From: Gemmatimonadaceae bacterium
Lineage (GTDB): Bacteria; Gemmatimonadota; Gemmatimonadetes; Gemmatimonadales; Gemmatimonadaceae
Direction: 5' to 3'
DNA length: 34,288 nucleotides
NCBI GenBank assembly: GCA_035533015.1
Contig: DATLUQ010000023.1
Location: 1-34,288, forward strand
In this document: piece after piece, positions 23,799-31,906 of the stretch
Position numbering within the stretch: the stretch's first letter is position 1
Layout of the letters: every line of letters begins with the position of its first letter
Notes under the pieces: generated by a model
What the model was told of the DNA's origin: nothing
Databases searched by the model: none
The model's input: only the letters and a program-made list of their open reading frames with translations
Made by a program: the position numbers and the translations under genes

Positions 23799-25993
23799 GG
23801 CGCGGCGAACCCGGCCCCGATGCCGCCACTGGACACCGGGTAGTCGATGCGGGCATGGTGCACGCCGGAGAGCACACGCGCGAACTCGTCCTTGACGAGC
23901 TCCAACTGCTGCAGGGTGAGCGGCGCGGCACCCAACTGTCCCTGGTCAATCCTCAGGCGCACCATGTGCTCCACCACCTCGCGAATTCGCGGCGGCGTGG
24001 GTTCGTTGAGCACCCGCACGGCCGCTTCCGCGCCGTCGGCCAATAGGACGATCGCCGATTCGGCACTCTGTGGGATGGGGCCTGTGTACCGGAAGTCTTC
24101 GAGTCGAACGGGGCCGCCCTGCGCCCGTGCCCGCTCCAGGAAATACGCGATAGTAGCCGTACCGTGGTGCTCGGCGATGAAGGTCCGCAGCACCTGCGGC
24201 ACGCCGTACTCCTCGGCGAGTTGCAGCCCTTCACGAACGTGGTTGCGGATGATCTGCGCACTCTGCAACGGCGTGAGTTGGTCGTGCGGATTGCGTCCCT
24301 TGGCCTGGTTCTCCACGAAGTACTGCGGCTTGACGAGTTTGCCGATATCGTGGTAATAGGCGCCCACTCGAGCCAGGAGCGCGTGGGCGCCCACGGCGCG
24401 GCACCCCGACTCCGCCAGATTGGCGATCTGTATCGAATGCGCGAACGTGCCCGGGGCCTCCACACTCAGCCGCTGCATGAGCGGCCGGTTGAGGTCGGAC
24501 CATTCCAGCAACGTCAGATCCGTCTCGATGCCGGTGTACCGCTCCGCCAGCGGCAGCAGGAGCAGCGCCGCCACAACGCTGATCACGGCGTTGAGCGTGC
24601 CGAACCCGGATGAGGCCAGGATGCTGGCGCCCGGCAGGTCGCGCGAGAGCCCCACGGCGACGGCAGCCGCACTGTAGGCCGCGGCGATGACCAGGATCCA
24701 CCAGTACGTCTGCTGCCGGGTGCGCACGGCGCGTACGCTGTACGCCGCCGCGGCGCCGCCGATGATGTTGAGATAGAGCGCGTTGGTGCCGCGGAACACG
24801 GCCTGTCCACCCAGCAGCGCGGCGAGGAGGACGGCCACGATCATCGCGATCCGCCGGTCGAACAGCGCGCTGATCACGACGGCCGCGATGCCGACTGGAA
24901 TCATCTCCGGGTTCAACGGGTGCAGGTGCGCGACCAGCGCGCCGCCGCCCAGCACGAGCGCCGTCACGCACGCCATCACGACCAACGCCCGCCATGAGGC
25001 GTACAGTCGCGGCCTGAAGATCAGCACCGTGATGCCAAGCAGGGCGACGATGAGCGCGTCGAACAACAACGCCCCGGCAGCGCGACGCAACCCGGACACC
25101 GTGGCGCGCCGCTCGTCCATCGCCCGGTGGAGCGCCCGTAGCTTCTCATGCTGCTCCGTTCCCACCACTTCATTGGCCCCGACGATCTTCTCCCCCGCCC
25201 GCACATCGAAGTCGCTCACGGGGACCGACCGCCGGAGCTGGTTGCGCCGCATCTCGGTGACGGCCGAATCGCCGACGATTGTCGGGCGAAAGAAGGCGTG
25301 CAGGATCCGGTCGTATGCCGAACGGCCCGCCGCTCCACCCGTCTCCGGCCGCAGTGCCTGAGCCTGCGCCACGAACTCGTCGCGGGTGCGCAGACTGTCC
25401 GACGGCTCGGAGTGTTCCGACGCCCCTCGGCGCACCACCACTTCGCCGCTCACCCCATCGAGGGAGCCGGCGGCGGCCACGCCGGCCGTCAGCCAGCGCC
25501 GGTACGCCTGGGCCACCGCGTCGATCACCCGCCCGCGCCGGTCACGGTCGCCGAGATATGCGACCTCGGCGCGCGTCAGGTTCACGCCGAACGCCCCCGC
25601 CGCGGCCTGCACCGCGGCCGTATCGCGTGCGTGGTGCGCGTACGCCGAGTCGAGGGCGGCGGCAAAGGCACCCAGTTGCTGCTGCGTCGAGTCCAGGGCC
25701 GAGGGAACGAACGCGTACACCGGGTCGACGGTCCGGGCCAGGGCCTCCTGCTGGCGAGACAACTCGGCGCTGTCCTTGAGCACCCGGAACGAGAACGGCG
25801 CGATCACGTTGTCGCTGGCCACCGATCCCACTTCATAGATGGGGAAGTTGGCCGCCGGCACCGCGGGAAAGAGGGCGTAGGTGAGCAGGGTGAGTGCCAC
25901 CGCCAACGCCACGCGCGGCCCCTGCCGCACCACCTCGCCGGTTCGGGGAGATGGCTCGTTGCCGGACCGATCGGGCTCGTCGCGCGCCGTCAC
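23795..25993 (-). CDS. 7TM-HD family phosphodiesterase (PgpH-like, c-di-AMP)
   Basis: A 732-residue membrane enzyme. One N-terminal helix (28-45) is followed by a large extracytoplasmic 7TMR-HDED domain (about 50-300). Six or so membrane helices follow (about 305-485), then a cytoplasmic HD domain (from about 510). HD residues are FAHSIQIANLAE (His519), YYHDIGK (His548-Asp549, 546-552), NPHDQ and AEHHGT (His610). This architecture is that of PgpH, which hydrolyses cyclic di-AMP to pApA. It would control osmotic and potassium balance, though c-di-AMP use in this organism is an inference. The start is GTG 25993, 7 bases after phoH; it overlaps ybeY by 4 bases. Confidence 0.92.
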   Translation of the reverse strand: MTARDEPDRSGNEPSPRTGEVVRQGPRVALAVALTLLTYALFPAVPAANFPIYEVGSVASDNVIAPFSFRVLKDSAELSRQQEALARTVDPVYAFVPSALDSTQQQLGAFAAALDSAYAHHARDTAAVQAAAGAFGVNLTRAEVAYLGDRDRRGRVIDAVAQAYRRWLTAGVAAAGSLDGVSGEVVVRRGASEHSEPSDSLRTRDEFVAQAQALRPETGGAAGRSAYDRILHAFFRPTIVGDSAVTEMRRNQLRRSVPVSDFDVRAGEKIVGANEVVGTEQHEKLRALHRAMDERRATVSGLRRAAGALLFDALIVALLGITVLIFRPRLYASWRALVVMACVTALVLGGGALVAHLHPLNPEMIPVGIAAVVISALFDRRIAMIVAVLLAALLGGQAVFRGTNALYLNIIGGAAAAYSVRAVRTRQQTYWWILVIAAAYSAAAVAVGLSRDLPGASILASSGFGTLNAVISVVAALLLLPLAERYTGIETDLTLLEWSDLNRPLMQRLSVEAPGTFAHSIQIANLAESGCRAVGAHALLARVGAYYHDIGKLVKPQYFVENQAKGRNPHDQLTPLQSAQIIRNHVREGLQLAEEYGVPQVLRTFIAEHHGTATIAYFLERARAQGGPVRLEDFRYTGPIPQSAESAIVLLADGAEAAVRVLNEPTPPRIREVVEHMVRLRIDQGQLGAAPLTLQQLELVKDEFARVLSGVHHARIDYPVSSGGIGAGFAAP

Positions 25994-26000
25994 CGCGGCC

Positions 26001-26984
26001 TCAGCGGGCCACGTCCGACGCGTACGCCCGAATGATCTGCCGCACCAGGCGGTGTCGCACCACGTCGTTCTCGTCGAAGTACTGGAAGGCGATGCCCTCG
26101 ATGCCGGCGAGGATCCGCTCCACCTGCAGCAGGCCGGACTCCTCGCGCTTCGGCAGATCCACCTGCGTCTTATCGCCGGTGATCACGACTTTGGAGTTCA
26201 CGCCCAGCCGGGTCAGAAACATCTTCATCTGCATCGAAGTCGCGTTCTGTGCCTCGTCGAGGATCACGAACGCGTCGGCCAGCGTGCGCCCGCGCATGAA
26301 CGCCAGCGGCGCGATCTCGATGACCCGCGTCTCCAGTGCCTTCTGCACGCGGTCGAACGGCATCATCTCGTCCAGCGCGTCGTACAACGGCCGCAGATAC
26401 GGATCGACCTTGGCCTGCATATCGCCGGGCAGGAACCCGAGCGATTCGCCCGCCTCCACCGCCGGCCGCGCGAGCACGATGCGCCGCACCCGCTTGCGGG
26501 TGAGCGCGTCCACGGCGGCCGCCACCGCAAGGTATGTCTTGCCGGTGCCCGCGGGCCCGATGCCGACCACGATGTCCTGCTCGGCGATCTTGGCCAAGTA
26601 CTCGGCCTGCCCTGGCGTCTTGGCCTGCACGAGCTTGCGGACGCCGGGCAGCGCGATGTGCGGCGCGGACGGCGGAGCGCCGTTCGCCGAGCCTTCCGCC
26701 TGTTCGGCCACGTCCTCGGGCGCCAGTTCCGATAGGCGCAGCACGTCGTCGGCCGACAGGGTGAGCCGCTGCCGTGCCACGTCCACCATGCGCTGGCCCA
26801 CGGGCGCTGCGCGCGCCACCAGCTCCTCCGGTCCGGTGATCGACAGGGCCTCGCCCCGCAGCGCGACGCGAACGCCGAACAGCCGCGACAGCTCCACCAG
26901 GTTCACGTCGTTGACGCCGGCCAGCGTGAGGAGGTCGGCGCCCTCGGTGGAGATGCGGCGGGTGGTGGCCGCGGAATCCGTCAT
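26001..26984 (-). CDS. PhoH-family ATPase
   Basis: A 327-residue PhoH/PhoL protein. An N-terminal KH-like region (about 20-75) precedes the ATPase domain. Walker A is GPAGTGKT at 143-150; ARPAVEAGESLGFLPGDM is the family signature, Walker B is FVILDEAQN (239-247), and ITGDKTQVDLP follows. The family is connected to RNA processing and is regularly beside ybeY. Its ATG overlaps the aspS stop by 4 bases. Length is normal, with a short acidic/Ala-rich linker (about 90-110) between domains. Confidence 0.95.
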   Translation of the reverse strand: MTDSAATTRRISTEGADLLTLAGVNDVNLVELSRLFGVRVALRGEALSITGPEELVARAAPVGQRMVDVARQRLTLSADDVLRLSELAPEDVAEQAEGSANGAPPSAPHIALPGVRKLVQAKTPGQAEYLAKIAEQDIVVGIGPAGTGKTYLAVAAAVDALTRKRVRRIVLARPAVEAGESLGFLPGDMQAKVDPYLRPLYDALDEMMPFDRVQKALETRVIEIAPLAFMRGRTLADAFVILDEAQNATSMQMKMFLTRLGVNSKVVITGDKTQVDLPKREESGLLQVERILAGIEGIAFQYFDENDVVRHRLVRQIIRAYASDVAR

Positions 26985-28783
26985 GGGGTGCGCCCTCCGG
27001 CGCCGCCCCCACCGGTCACCGCGATGTGGAGGTCGCGCAGTTCCTCGGGCGGCACCGGCGCCGGCGCGCCCTCGAACAGCGCACGGGCCGCGGTGGTCTT
27101 CGGAAAGGCGATCACATCACGCAGTGAATTCGCGCCGGCCAGCATCATCGCAATACGGTCCATGCCGAGCGCGATGCCGCCATGCGGCGGCGCGCCGGCG
27201 CGCAGCCCTTCGAGCAGGAACCCGAACCGCGCCTGCGCCGTGGCCTCGTCGATCCCGAGCAGCGAGAACACGCGGCTCTGTAGCGCCGGGTCGGCGATGC
27301 GGATGCTCCCACCGCCCAGTTCCGTGCCGTTGAACACCACGTCGTACGCTGCGGCACGCACGGTTTCGGGCGCCGTGTCGAGCTTGGGCACGTCCTCGGC
27401 GCGCGGCGCGGTGAACGGGTGGTGCACGGATGCCAGCTGCCCGGTGGCGGGGTCGCGATCGAACATCGGGAAGTCCGTCACCCACAGAAACGCGTGCGCG
27501 TCCGCGGGCACGAGCCCGAGCCGGTGGGCAACATTCTGCCGCACGCGGTCGAGCGCCGGATTGGCCACGCGATCGTGCGCCGCCACGTAGAGCCCCAGTG
27601 CGCCCTCGACCAGTTGCAGCCGTTCAGCGGCTCCCTCGGCGAGGAACTTCGCGGCCGGCCCTTCGAGCTTGCCATTGACGCGCTTGAGCCGCAGGAGCCC
27701 CATGGCGCCGGCGGACCTGGCTTCGGCTTCCACCTCGTCGAGCTGCTTGCGCGACAGCGCGGCGCCGCCCGGCACCACGAGCCCCCGTACCCGGCCCCCC
27801 TCGGCGAGCGCCGAACGCGTGATGCCGAATTCCGTGCCGCGGAATACGTCGCTCACGTCGGCGATCTCCAGGCCGTACCGGAGGTCGGGGCGGTCGCAGC
27901 CGTAGCGCTCCATGGCGTCGGTGTAGGTCATGCGCGGGAACGGCGTCGACACGGCGTAGCCGGCTTCGGCCCACAGCGCGGCGACCATCCCCTCGGTGAG
28001 GGCGACGATGTCCTCGACGCCGATGAACGATGCCTCGATGTCGATCTGCGTGAACTCCGGCTGGCGGTCGGCCCGCAGATCCTCGTCGCGGAAGCACCGG
28101 GCCACCTGGAAGTACCGGTCGTATCCCGCGACCATTAGCAATTGTTTATAAATCTGCGGCGACTGCGGCAGCGCGTAGAACTCGCCCTCGTGGATCCGGC
28201 TGGGCACGAGGTAGTCCCGCGCCCCTTCGGGCGTGGGTTTGGTGAGAATCGGCGTCTCGATCTCGAGAAATCCGCGGTCGCTCAGGTACCGGCGAGTGGC
28301 CTGCGTGAGCCGGTGCCGCAGCACCAGATTCTGCTGCAGCTCGGCGCGCCGCAAATCGAGGTACCGGTGGCGAAGGCGGAGATCCTCGGCCGGCAGGTTC
28401 TCACCCTTGGCGCGGGCCACCGGAATGGCGGGCACCGCCGCCGGGCCCACCACGGTGAGTGACGTGACGTGCACCTCCACCTCGCCCGTGGCGAGATCGG
28501 CGTTGTGCATCGTGGCCGGTCGCCGCACCACCTCGCCTTCCATGAGGACCACCGTCTCGTTGCCGAGCCCGGCGGCACGGTCGCACACGTCCTTGGGCGT
28601 GCGCTGTGGGTCGAACGAGGTCTGGACGATGCCGCTCAGATCGCGCAGATCCACGAACACCAGGCCGCCGAGGTTGCGGGCGCGGTGCACCCAGCCGCCC
28701 AGACGGACACGTTGCCCCACGTGGGTCGCCCGCAGGCTCCCGCAGCGGTGGGTCCTCAGAGTTGTCGAGAAGTCGGTTTGCAT
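26981..28783 (-). CDS. aspS: Aspartyl-tRNA synthetase
   Basis: A 600-residue bacterial-type class IIb synthetase. The OB-fold anticodon-binding domain is 15-115 (GWVHRARNLGGLVFVDLRD). Motif 1 is GFLEIETP at 171-178 and motif 2 is FRDEDLRADRQPEFTQIDIE at 231-250. The bacterial insertion (GAD) domain covers about 300-420, and motif 3 is GIALGMDRI near 536-544. At position 38 it has Leu, as in E. coli, where nondiscriminating enzymes often have His; this hints at strict tRNA-Asp charging, but one residue is not proof. It heads the 14-gene run. Its upstream region (28784-28976) carries two strong hairpins with a shared loop sequence, reported separately. No Shine-Dalgarno sequence is evident. Confidence 0.98.
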   Translation of the reverse strand: MQTDFSTTLRTHRCGSLRATHVGQRVRLGGWVHRARNLGGLVFVDLRDLSGIVQTSFDPQRTPKDVCDRAAGLGNETVVLMEGEVVRRPATMHNADLATGEVEVHVTSLTVVGPAAVPAIPVARAKGENLPAEDLRLRHRYLDLRRAELQQNLVLRHRLTQATRRYLSDRGFLEIETPILTKPTPEGARDYLVPSRIHEGEFYALPQSPQIYKQLLMVAGYDRYFQVARCFRDEDLRADRQPEFTQIDIEASFIGVEDIVALTEGMVAALWAEAGYAVSTPFPRMTYTDAMERYGCDRPDLRYGLEIADVSDVFRGTEFGITRSALAEGGRVRGLVVPGGAALSRKQLDEVEAEARSAGAMGLLRLKRVNGKLEGPAAKFLAEGAAERLQLVEGALGLYVAAHDRVANPALDRVRQNVAHRLGLVPADAHAFLWVTDFPMFDRDPATGQLASVHHPFTAPRAEDVPKLDTAPETVRAAAYDVVFNGTELGGGSIRIADPALQSRVFSLLGIDEATAQARFGFLLEGLRAGAPPHGGIALGMDRIAMMLAGANSLRDVIAFPKTTAARALFEGAPAPVPPEELRDLHIAVTGGGGAGGRTP

Positions 28784-28838
28784 TGATGAGTGAGCAATGG
28801 GCGGCCGGTCAACGCGGCCCGAAGCGGCGTGAGACGCT

Positions 28839-28918
28839 GGCGCCGGGCGGCCTCATCGGCTTGCCCGGCGCCGGGGGCAGAACGCGCCAACCGACCCGGA
28901 GATCATCGGCCGGGTCGG
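28839..28918 (-). promoter_or_regulatory. Twin hairpins in the presumed aspS leader
   Basis: Two perfect inverted repeats lie upstream of aspS. Going 5'->3' on the minus strand, the first is CCGACCCGG/CCGGGTCGG (28918-28910 with 28899-28891, 10-base loop). The second is GGCGCCGGGC/GCCCGGCGCC (28872-28863 with 28848-28839, 14-base loop). Both display GCCGATGA at the loop. Divergent genes flank the region, so a terminator is not expected. A possible -10 box TATGAT (28976-28971) would put the hairpins inside a leader of about 180 nt, but no matching -35 box was found. Confidence 0.45.
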
Positions 28919-28998
28919 CGCTGAAAGGCGGCTGCCGGAATTCGTCTCATCCAACCCTGTATCATAATGCCGGAACGCGACTTAGGGTAGTTCATCGC

Positions 28999-29028
28999 TT
29001 GACTCAGCGCGGCGGGCCCGGCTAGGTT
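28999..29028 (+). promoter_or_regulatory. Promoter of the outer-membrane protein/rlmN operon (leaderless type)
   Basis: A -35 box TTGACT (28999-29004) and a -10 box TAGGTT (29023-29028) are 18 bases apart. Six bases separate the -10 box from the ATG at 29035, placing the predicted transcript start on the start codon. Confidence 0.65.
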
Positions 29029-29034
29029 AAGTGC

Positions 29035-29928
29035 ATGCGCCACTTGCTTTTTGCCGCGCTCATCTGCGGCGTCATGGCAACGCCGTCGAGCGCCCAGCAA
29101 GTCCCGGCGCGCGATCTGCTCGACTTCCCAATCGGTTCCATTGCGGAACCGGCCGCAATCTCCTCCTTGCTCTCGAGCGGGGTGTGGAACCCAGCGGCCG
29201 TGCGCCTCCCGACGGGCGAGGCTGTGCAGATCGGCATCCTGGCGCTCAACTCTCCCATCGAACAGGGAGTCTCGGCCCAACTCGCCGTGGCCACGATGAG
29301 GCTCCCGGGTTCCACGCTCCTCACGGCCTCCCTGCTCCGCGCCACGGTAACCGACCTCGTGCGCACGCAGACCGATCCGCAAAGCGTGGGTTCGGAGATT
29401 CCGTACGGCACAACGCTGTTCTCGGCAGGATTGTCACGCCGCGTCGGCCGACTCACCGCGGGATTCGCCACGCGCGTGCGCACGGGTACGGCCGACTACA
29501 TTCAGCGCACTTCGCTCTCGCTCGACGGCGGGGTGCTGCTGGATAGCGCCTTCCACACCCCGATCCGGCTCGCCGCTTCCACGTTCCTGCTCGGTGCCTC
29601 GCCGACGCGGGAGCGAGCGACACTGCTGGGCGCGGTCGAGGTGCCGGTGTACCATCGCGGATCGGCGCTCGAAGTGCGCAGCGGGCTCGCGGTCTCGGCC
29701 ACCGAGTATCGGGGTAACGAGAAGTATCTGTACGCGGCGTTGCGGTATCTCGGGCTCGAGGCGCGCGGTGGACTGGCCCGCACGCGGGCCTTCGGCTTCG
29801 ACTCCGATCATCTGCGCCTGGGACTCGATCTGCACTACGCCCGATACGTCGTGGGAATCGCCCGCGAGGATGAGGGGGCCGGCCTGGGCGCCGTCTATCA
29901 ATTCATGCTGACGTCGGCATTCCCATGA
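29035..29928 (+). CDS. Outer-membrane beta-barrel-like protein
   Basis: A 297-residue protein with a signal peptide (1-21, cleavage near SSA-QQ). The mature region is a series of amphipathic strands with alternating hydrophobic residues (for example QLAVATMRLPG, TAGFATRVRTG, IRLAASTFLLG, LRYLGLEARGGLARTRAFG, LRLGLDLHYARYVVGIARE). The ending GAVYQFMLTSAFP is close to a barrel end strand, though the last residue is Pro, not Phe. No enzymatic motif is visible. The layout resembles PorV/UPF0164-type or other lineage-specific outer-membrane proteins, but the family is not identified. It is preceded by a promoter that leaves no leader, and its last 4 bases overlap rlmN. Confidence 0.7.
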   Translation: MRHLLFAALICGVMATPSSAQQVPARDLLDFPIGSIAEPAAISSLLSSGVWNPAAVRLPTGEAVQIGILALNSPIEQGVSAQLAVATMRLPGSTLLTASLLRATVTDLVRTQTDPQSVGSEIPYGTTLFSAGLSRRVGRLTAGFATRVRTGTADYIQRTSLSLDGGVLLDSAFHTPIRLAASTFLLGASPTRERATLLGAVEVPVYHRGSALEVRSGLAVSATEYRGNEKYLYAALRYLGLEARGGLARTRAFGFDSDHLRLGLDLHYARYVVGIAREDEGAGLGAVYQFMLTSAFP

Positions 29929-31010
29929 GCGATCGCGAAAACCTACTGGATCTCACGCCGGCACAGGCGTTGGAGCGGCTGACGGAGTTCATGCGCCAGG
30001 AAGGGCTGCCGGCGTACCGCGCCAAGCAGGTGGTGCGCCACCTCTGGGTGGCGCCGGCGGCCGATTTCGCCAACATGACGGACCTCCCCGGGGCGCTGCG
30101 CGAGCGCCTGGCCGAACGGTTCGTTCTCCCGCGGCTCACCATTCTGGCGCGTCAGAAGTCGGCCGACGGCACGGAGAAGTTCCTCTTCCAGCTGGCCGAT
30201 GGCGAAGCCATCGAGACGGTCGCCATTCCCGAGGGCCGCCGCCTCACGCTGTGCATCTCGTCGCAGGCGGGGTGCGCGCTGCAGTGCGCCTTCTGCGCCA
30301 CCGGCGCGATGGGGTTCTCCCGCAATCTCGCCCCGCATGAGATCGCCGGTCAGGTGCGCGAGATGCGCCTGCTCGATCCGCCCATCGCGGTGACGAACGT
30401 GGTGTTCATGGGGATGGGGGAGCCACTCATGAACTGGAAGGCGGTGGACTCCGCGCTCACGCTTCTCAACGACCCGCAGGGCCTCGGCATCGGAGCGCGC
30501 CACATCACGGTCTCCACCGTGGGCATCCTGCCCGGCATCGTCGCCCTGGGTAAGCGTCCGGAGCAGTTCAGGCTGGCGATCTCGATCCACGCGCCCAGCG
30601 ATTCGCTGCGGCGCGACCTGATGCCGATCAACACGAAGTATCCGCTGGCCGATGTGATCGAGGCGGCCAAGGTGTTCGACCGGCGCGTCACGTTCGAATA
30701 CGTGATGCTGGGGGGCGTGAACGATGCCGAAGAGCACGCGCTGAACCTCGCGGCCCTGGCCCTCGAATGCCGGGCGTTCGTCAACCTGATTCCCCTGCAC
30801 CCCGGAGGGGCGCGTGGGTTCGTACCCAGTTCGCGCCAACGGATGGCAGCTTTCGAGCGCGAGCTGCGAGCGCAGGGCGTCGAGGTGGCGGTGCGCCGGA
30901 GCCGCGGGGTGGACATCGCCGCGGCGTGCGGTCAGCTACGGACGGAGCGGCTCGGCCGGCGGCCGCCACGTACGCCCAAGCAGCACGGTGACGTCCACAT
31001 AGACGGTTGA
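29925..31010 (+). CDS. rlmN: Dual-specificity 23S rRNA/tRNA adenine-C2 methyltransferase RlmN
   Basis: A 361-residue radical SAM enzyme. The cluster motif is C117-x3-C121-xx-C124 (GCALQCAFC). The two methyl-transfer cysteines are present: Cys110 (seven before the cluster motif, as in E. coli Cys118) and Cys335 in DIAAACGQL (E. coli Cys355). VFMGMGEPLMNW and ISTVG-type segments (HITVSTVGILPG) are standard. RlmN makes m2A2503 in 23S rRNA and m2A37 in some tRNAs. The ATG overlaps the upstream stop by 4 bases. After CGQL the protein has a tail of 23 residues that is not conserved; exactly this tail is overlapped by the convergent gene on the other strand. Confidence 0.96.
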   Translation: MSDRENLLDLTPAQALERLTEFMRQEGLPAYRAKQVVRHLWVAPAADFANMTDLPGALRERLAERFVLPRLTILARQKSADGTEKFLFQLADGEAIETVAIPEGRRLTLCISSQAGCALQCAFCATGAMGFSRNLAPHEIAGQVREMRLLDPPIAVTNVVFMGMGEPLMNWKAVDSALTLLNDPQGLGIGARHITVSTVGILPGIVALGKRPEQFRLAISIHAPSDSLRRDLMPINTKYPLADVIEAAKVFDRRVTFEYVMLGGVNDAEEHALNLAALALECRAFVNLIPLHPGGARGFVPSSRQRMAAFERELRAQGVEVAVRRSRGVDIAAACGQLRTERLGRRPPRTPKQHGDVHIDG

Positions 31011-31361
31011 GTCGGGGCGCGTTTGGACGCGCGCGCCGCCCAGCGCCGCCGCGACGCGGCGCGCCCAATCCGGATGGTTCGATCGGTCGAGCACGAGCGT
31101 GCTGTCGCGCCTGTCGCTCGAGGTGCCGATCAGCACGACGTCGAACCCCTTCGCCCGAAGCGCGAAGGTGGCGCGCCTGGCGAGGCCCCGCCTGGTGGTG
31201 CTGTTGATGACCTCCACCCGCACGCGCTCACGGGCCGGAGCGGTCAGGTCGGGTGGCTCCGTGGTGGCCAGCGTGGCGTGGGCGCGCGCCCACCAGTACC
31301 ATGCGCCGCCGGCCATCAACAGCGCCGCGGCGAGTCCGACGATGAGCGGTCCCCGCTTCAT
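30936..31361 (-). CDS. LytR_C-domain membrane-anchored protein
   Basis: A 141-residue protein with an N-terminal signal anchor (5-24, PLIVGLAAALLMAGGAWYWW) and an extracytoplasmic LytR_C domain (about 46-130): VRVEVINSTTRRGLARRATF, KGFDVVLIGTSS, STLVLDRS and the closing VYVDVTVLLG. LytR_C is found in cell-wall proteins of the LytR-CpsA-Psr group and alone; its role is not established. The ATG at 31361 overlaps the YqeK-like stop by 4 bases. The last 75 bases overlap the 3' end of rlmN in antisense, starting right after the essential rlmN Cys335-Gly-Gln codons. An upstream ATG frame would add residues unlike the family. Confidence 0.85.
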   Translation of the reverse strand: MKRGPLIVGLAAALLMAGGAWYWWARAHATLATTEPPDLTAPARERVRVEVINSTTRRGLARRATFALRAKGFDVVLIGTSSDRRDSTLVLDRSNHPDWARRVAAALGGARVQTRPDSTVYVDVTVLLGRTWRPPAEPLRP

Positions 31362-31906
31362 TGCAGCGAGTTCCAGAGCGCGATGGTGTCCGGGTAGACC
31401 GGATGACCCTCGCGCAACGCCCATTCGATCCGCGCGCGGACAACCTGGCGGAACACGCCGTCGAAATCATGGGCAACCTGGGCGGCCAGAAAGGCGCGGT
31501 CGGTGCGCGCGAATTTGCGGCCGGGTTCGAGGAAGTCAGCCATGTAGAGCGCGCGCCCGGTGCGCGCCCAACCGGCATGTCCGACCGTATGGTAGCGAAT
31601 GGCGTCCAGCAAATCGGTGCGGCGTTCGCCCTCCCGTTCGAGCACGGCGGCCGCCGCGGGGCCGTGCAGCATCGTGGCGCGGCCCGTGGCATCGCCGGTG
31701 AGGGCGCGTAGCGTCGATTCGGCCGCGTCGCGCAGGGCGTCGTGCCACCGGCCGGCGTCGCGCCAGTCGACCGCTTCGGGGGCGGGAACGCCGAGCCCAG
31801 CGGCCCATGCAGCGAGCAACGCCGTGACGCGGGCGATGTGACCCCGTCGGGCCTCACCCACTTCCGCCCATGCGGGCAGCACGAGCCCGGCCTCCGCGTC
31901 AGCCAT
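31358..31906 (-). CDS. YqeK-like HD-domain hydrolase
   Basis: A 182-residue HD-domain protein. Conserved residues: H23 in GHIARV, H55-D56 in GRWHDALRD, H81 in MLHGPAAAAVLE, H106 in AIRYHTVGH and D124 in YMADFLEPGR. The last two motifs are typical of YqeK, a symmetrical Ap4A hydrolase in Firmicutes. I start at ATG 31906, which gives the expected length and overlaps folK by 8 bases. Elsewhere yqeK often lies between nadD and rsfS; here the neighbours are folK and a LytR_C protein. The Ap4A role is inferred from the family. Confidence 0.87.
   Translation of the reverse strand: MADAEAGLVLPAWAEVGEARRGHIARVTALLAAWAAGLGVPAPEAVDWRDAGRWHDALRDAAESTLRALTGDATGRATMLHGPAAAAVLEREGERRTDLLDAIRYHTVGHAGWARTGRALYMADFLEPGRKFARTDRAFLAAQVAHDFDGVFRQVVRARIEWALREGHPVYPDTIALWNSLQ

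Noticed and set aside
28784-28976. T-box riboswitch upstream of aspS
   Set aside because: No T-box consensus, no specifier loop and no terminator/antiterminator pair were found; only the two hairpins are present.
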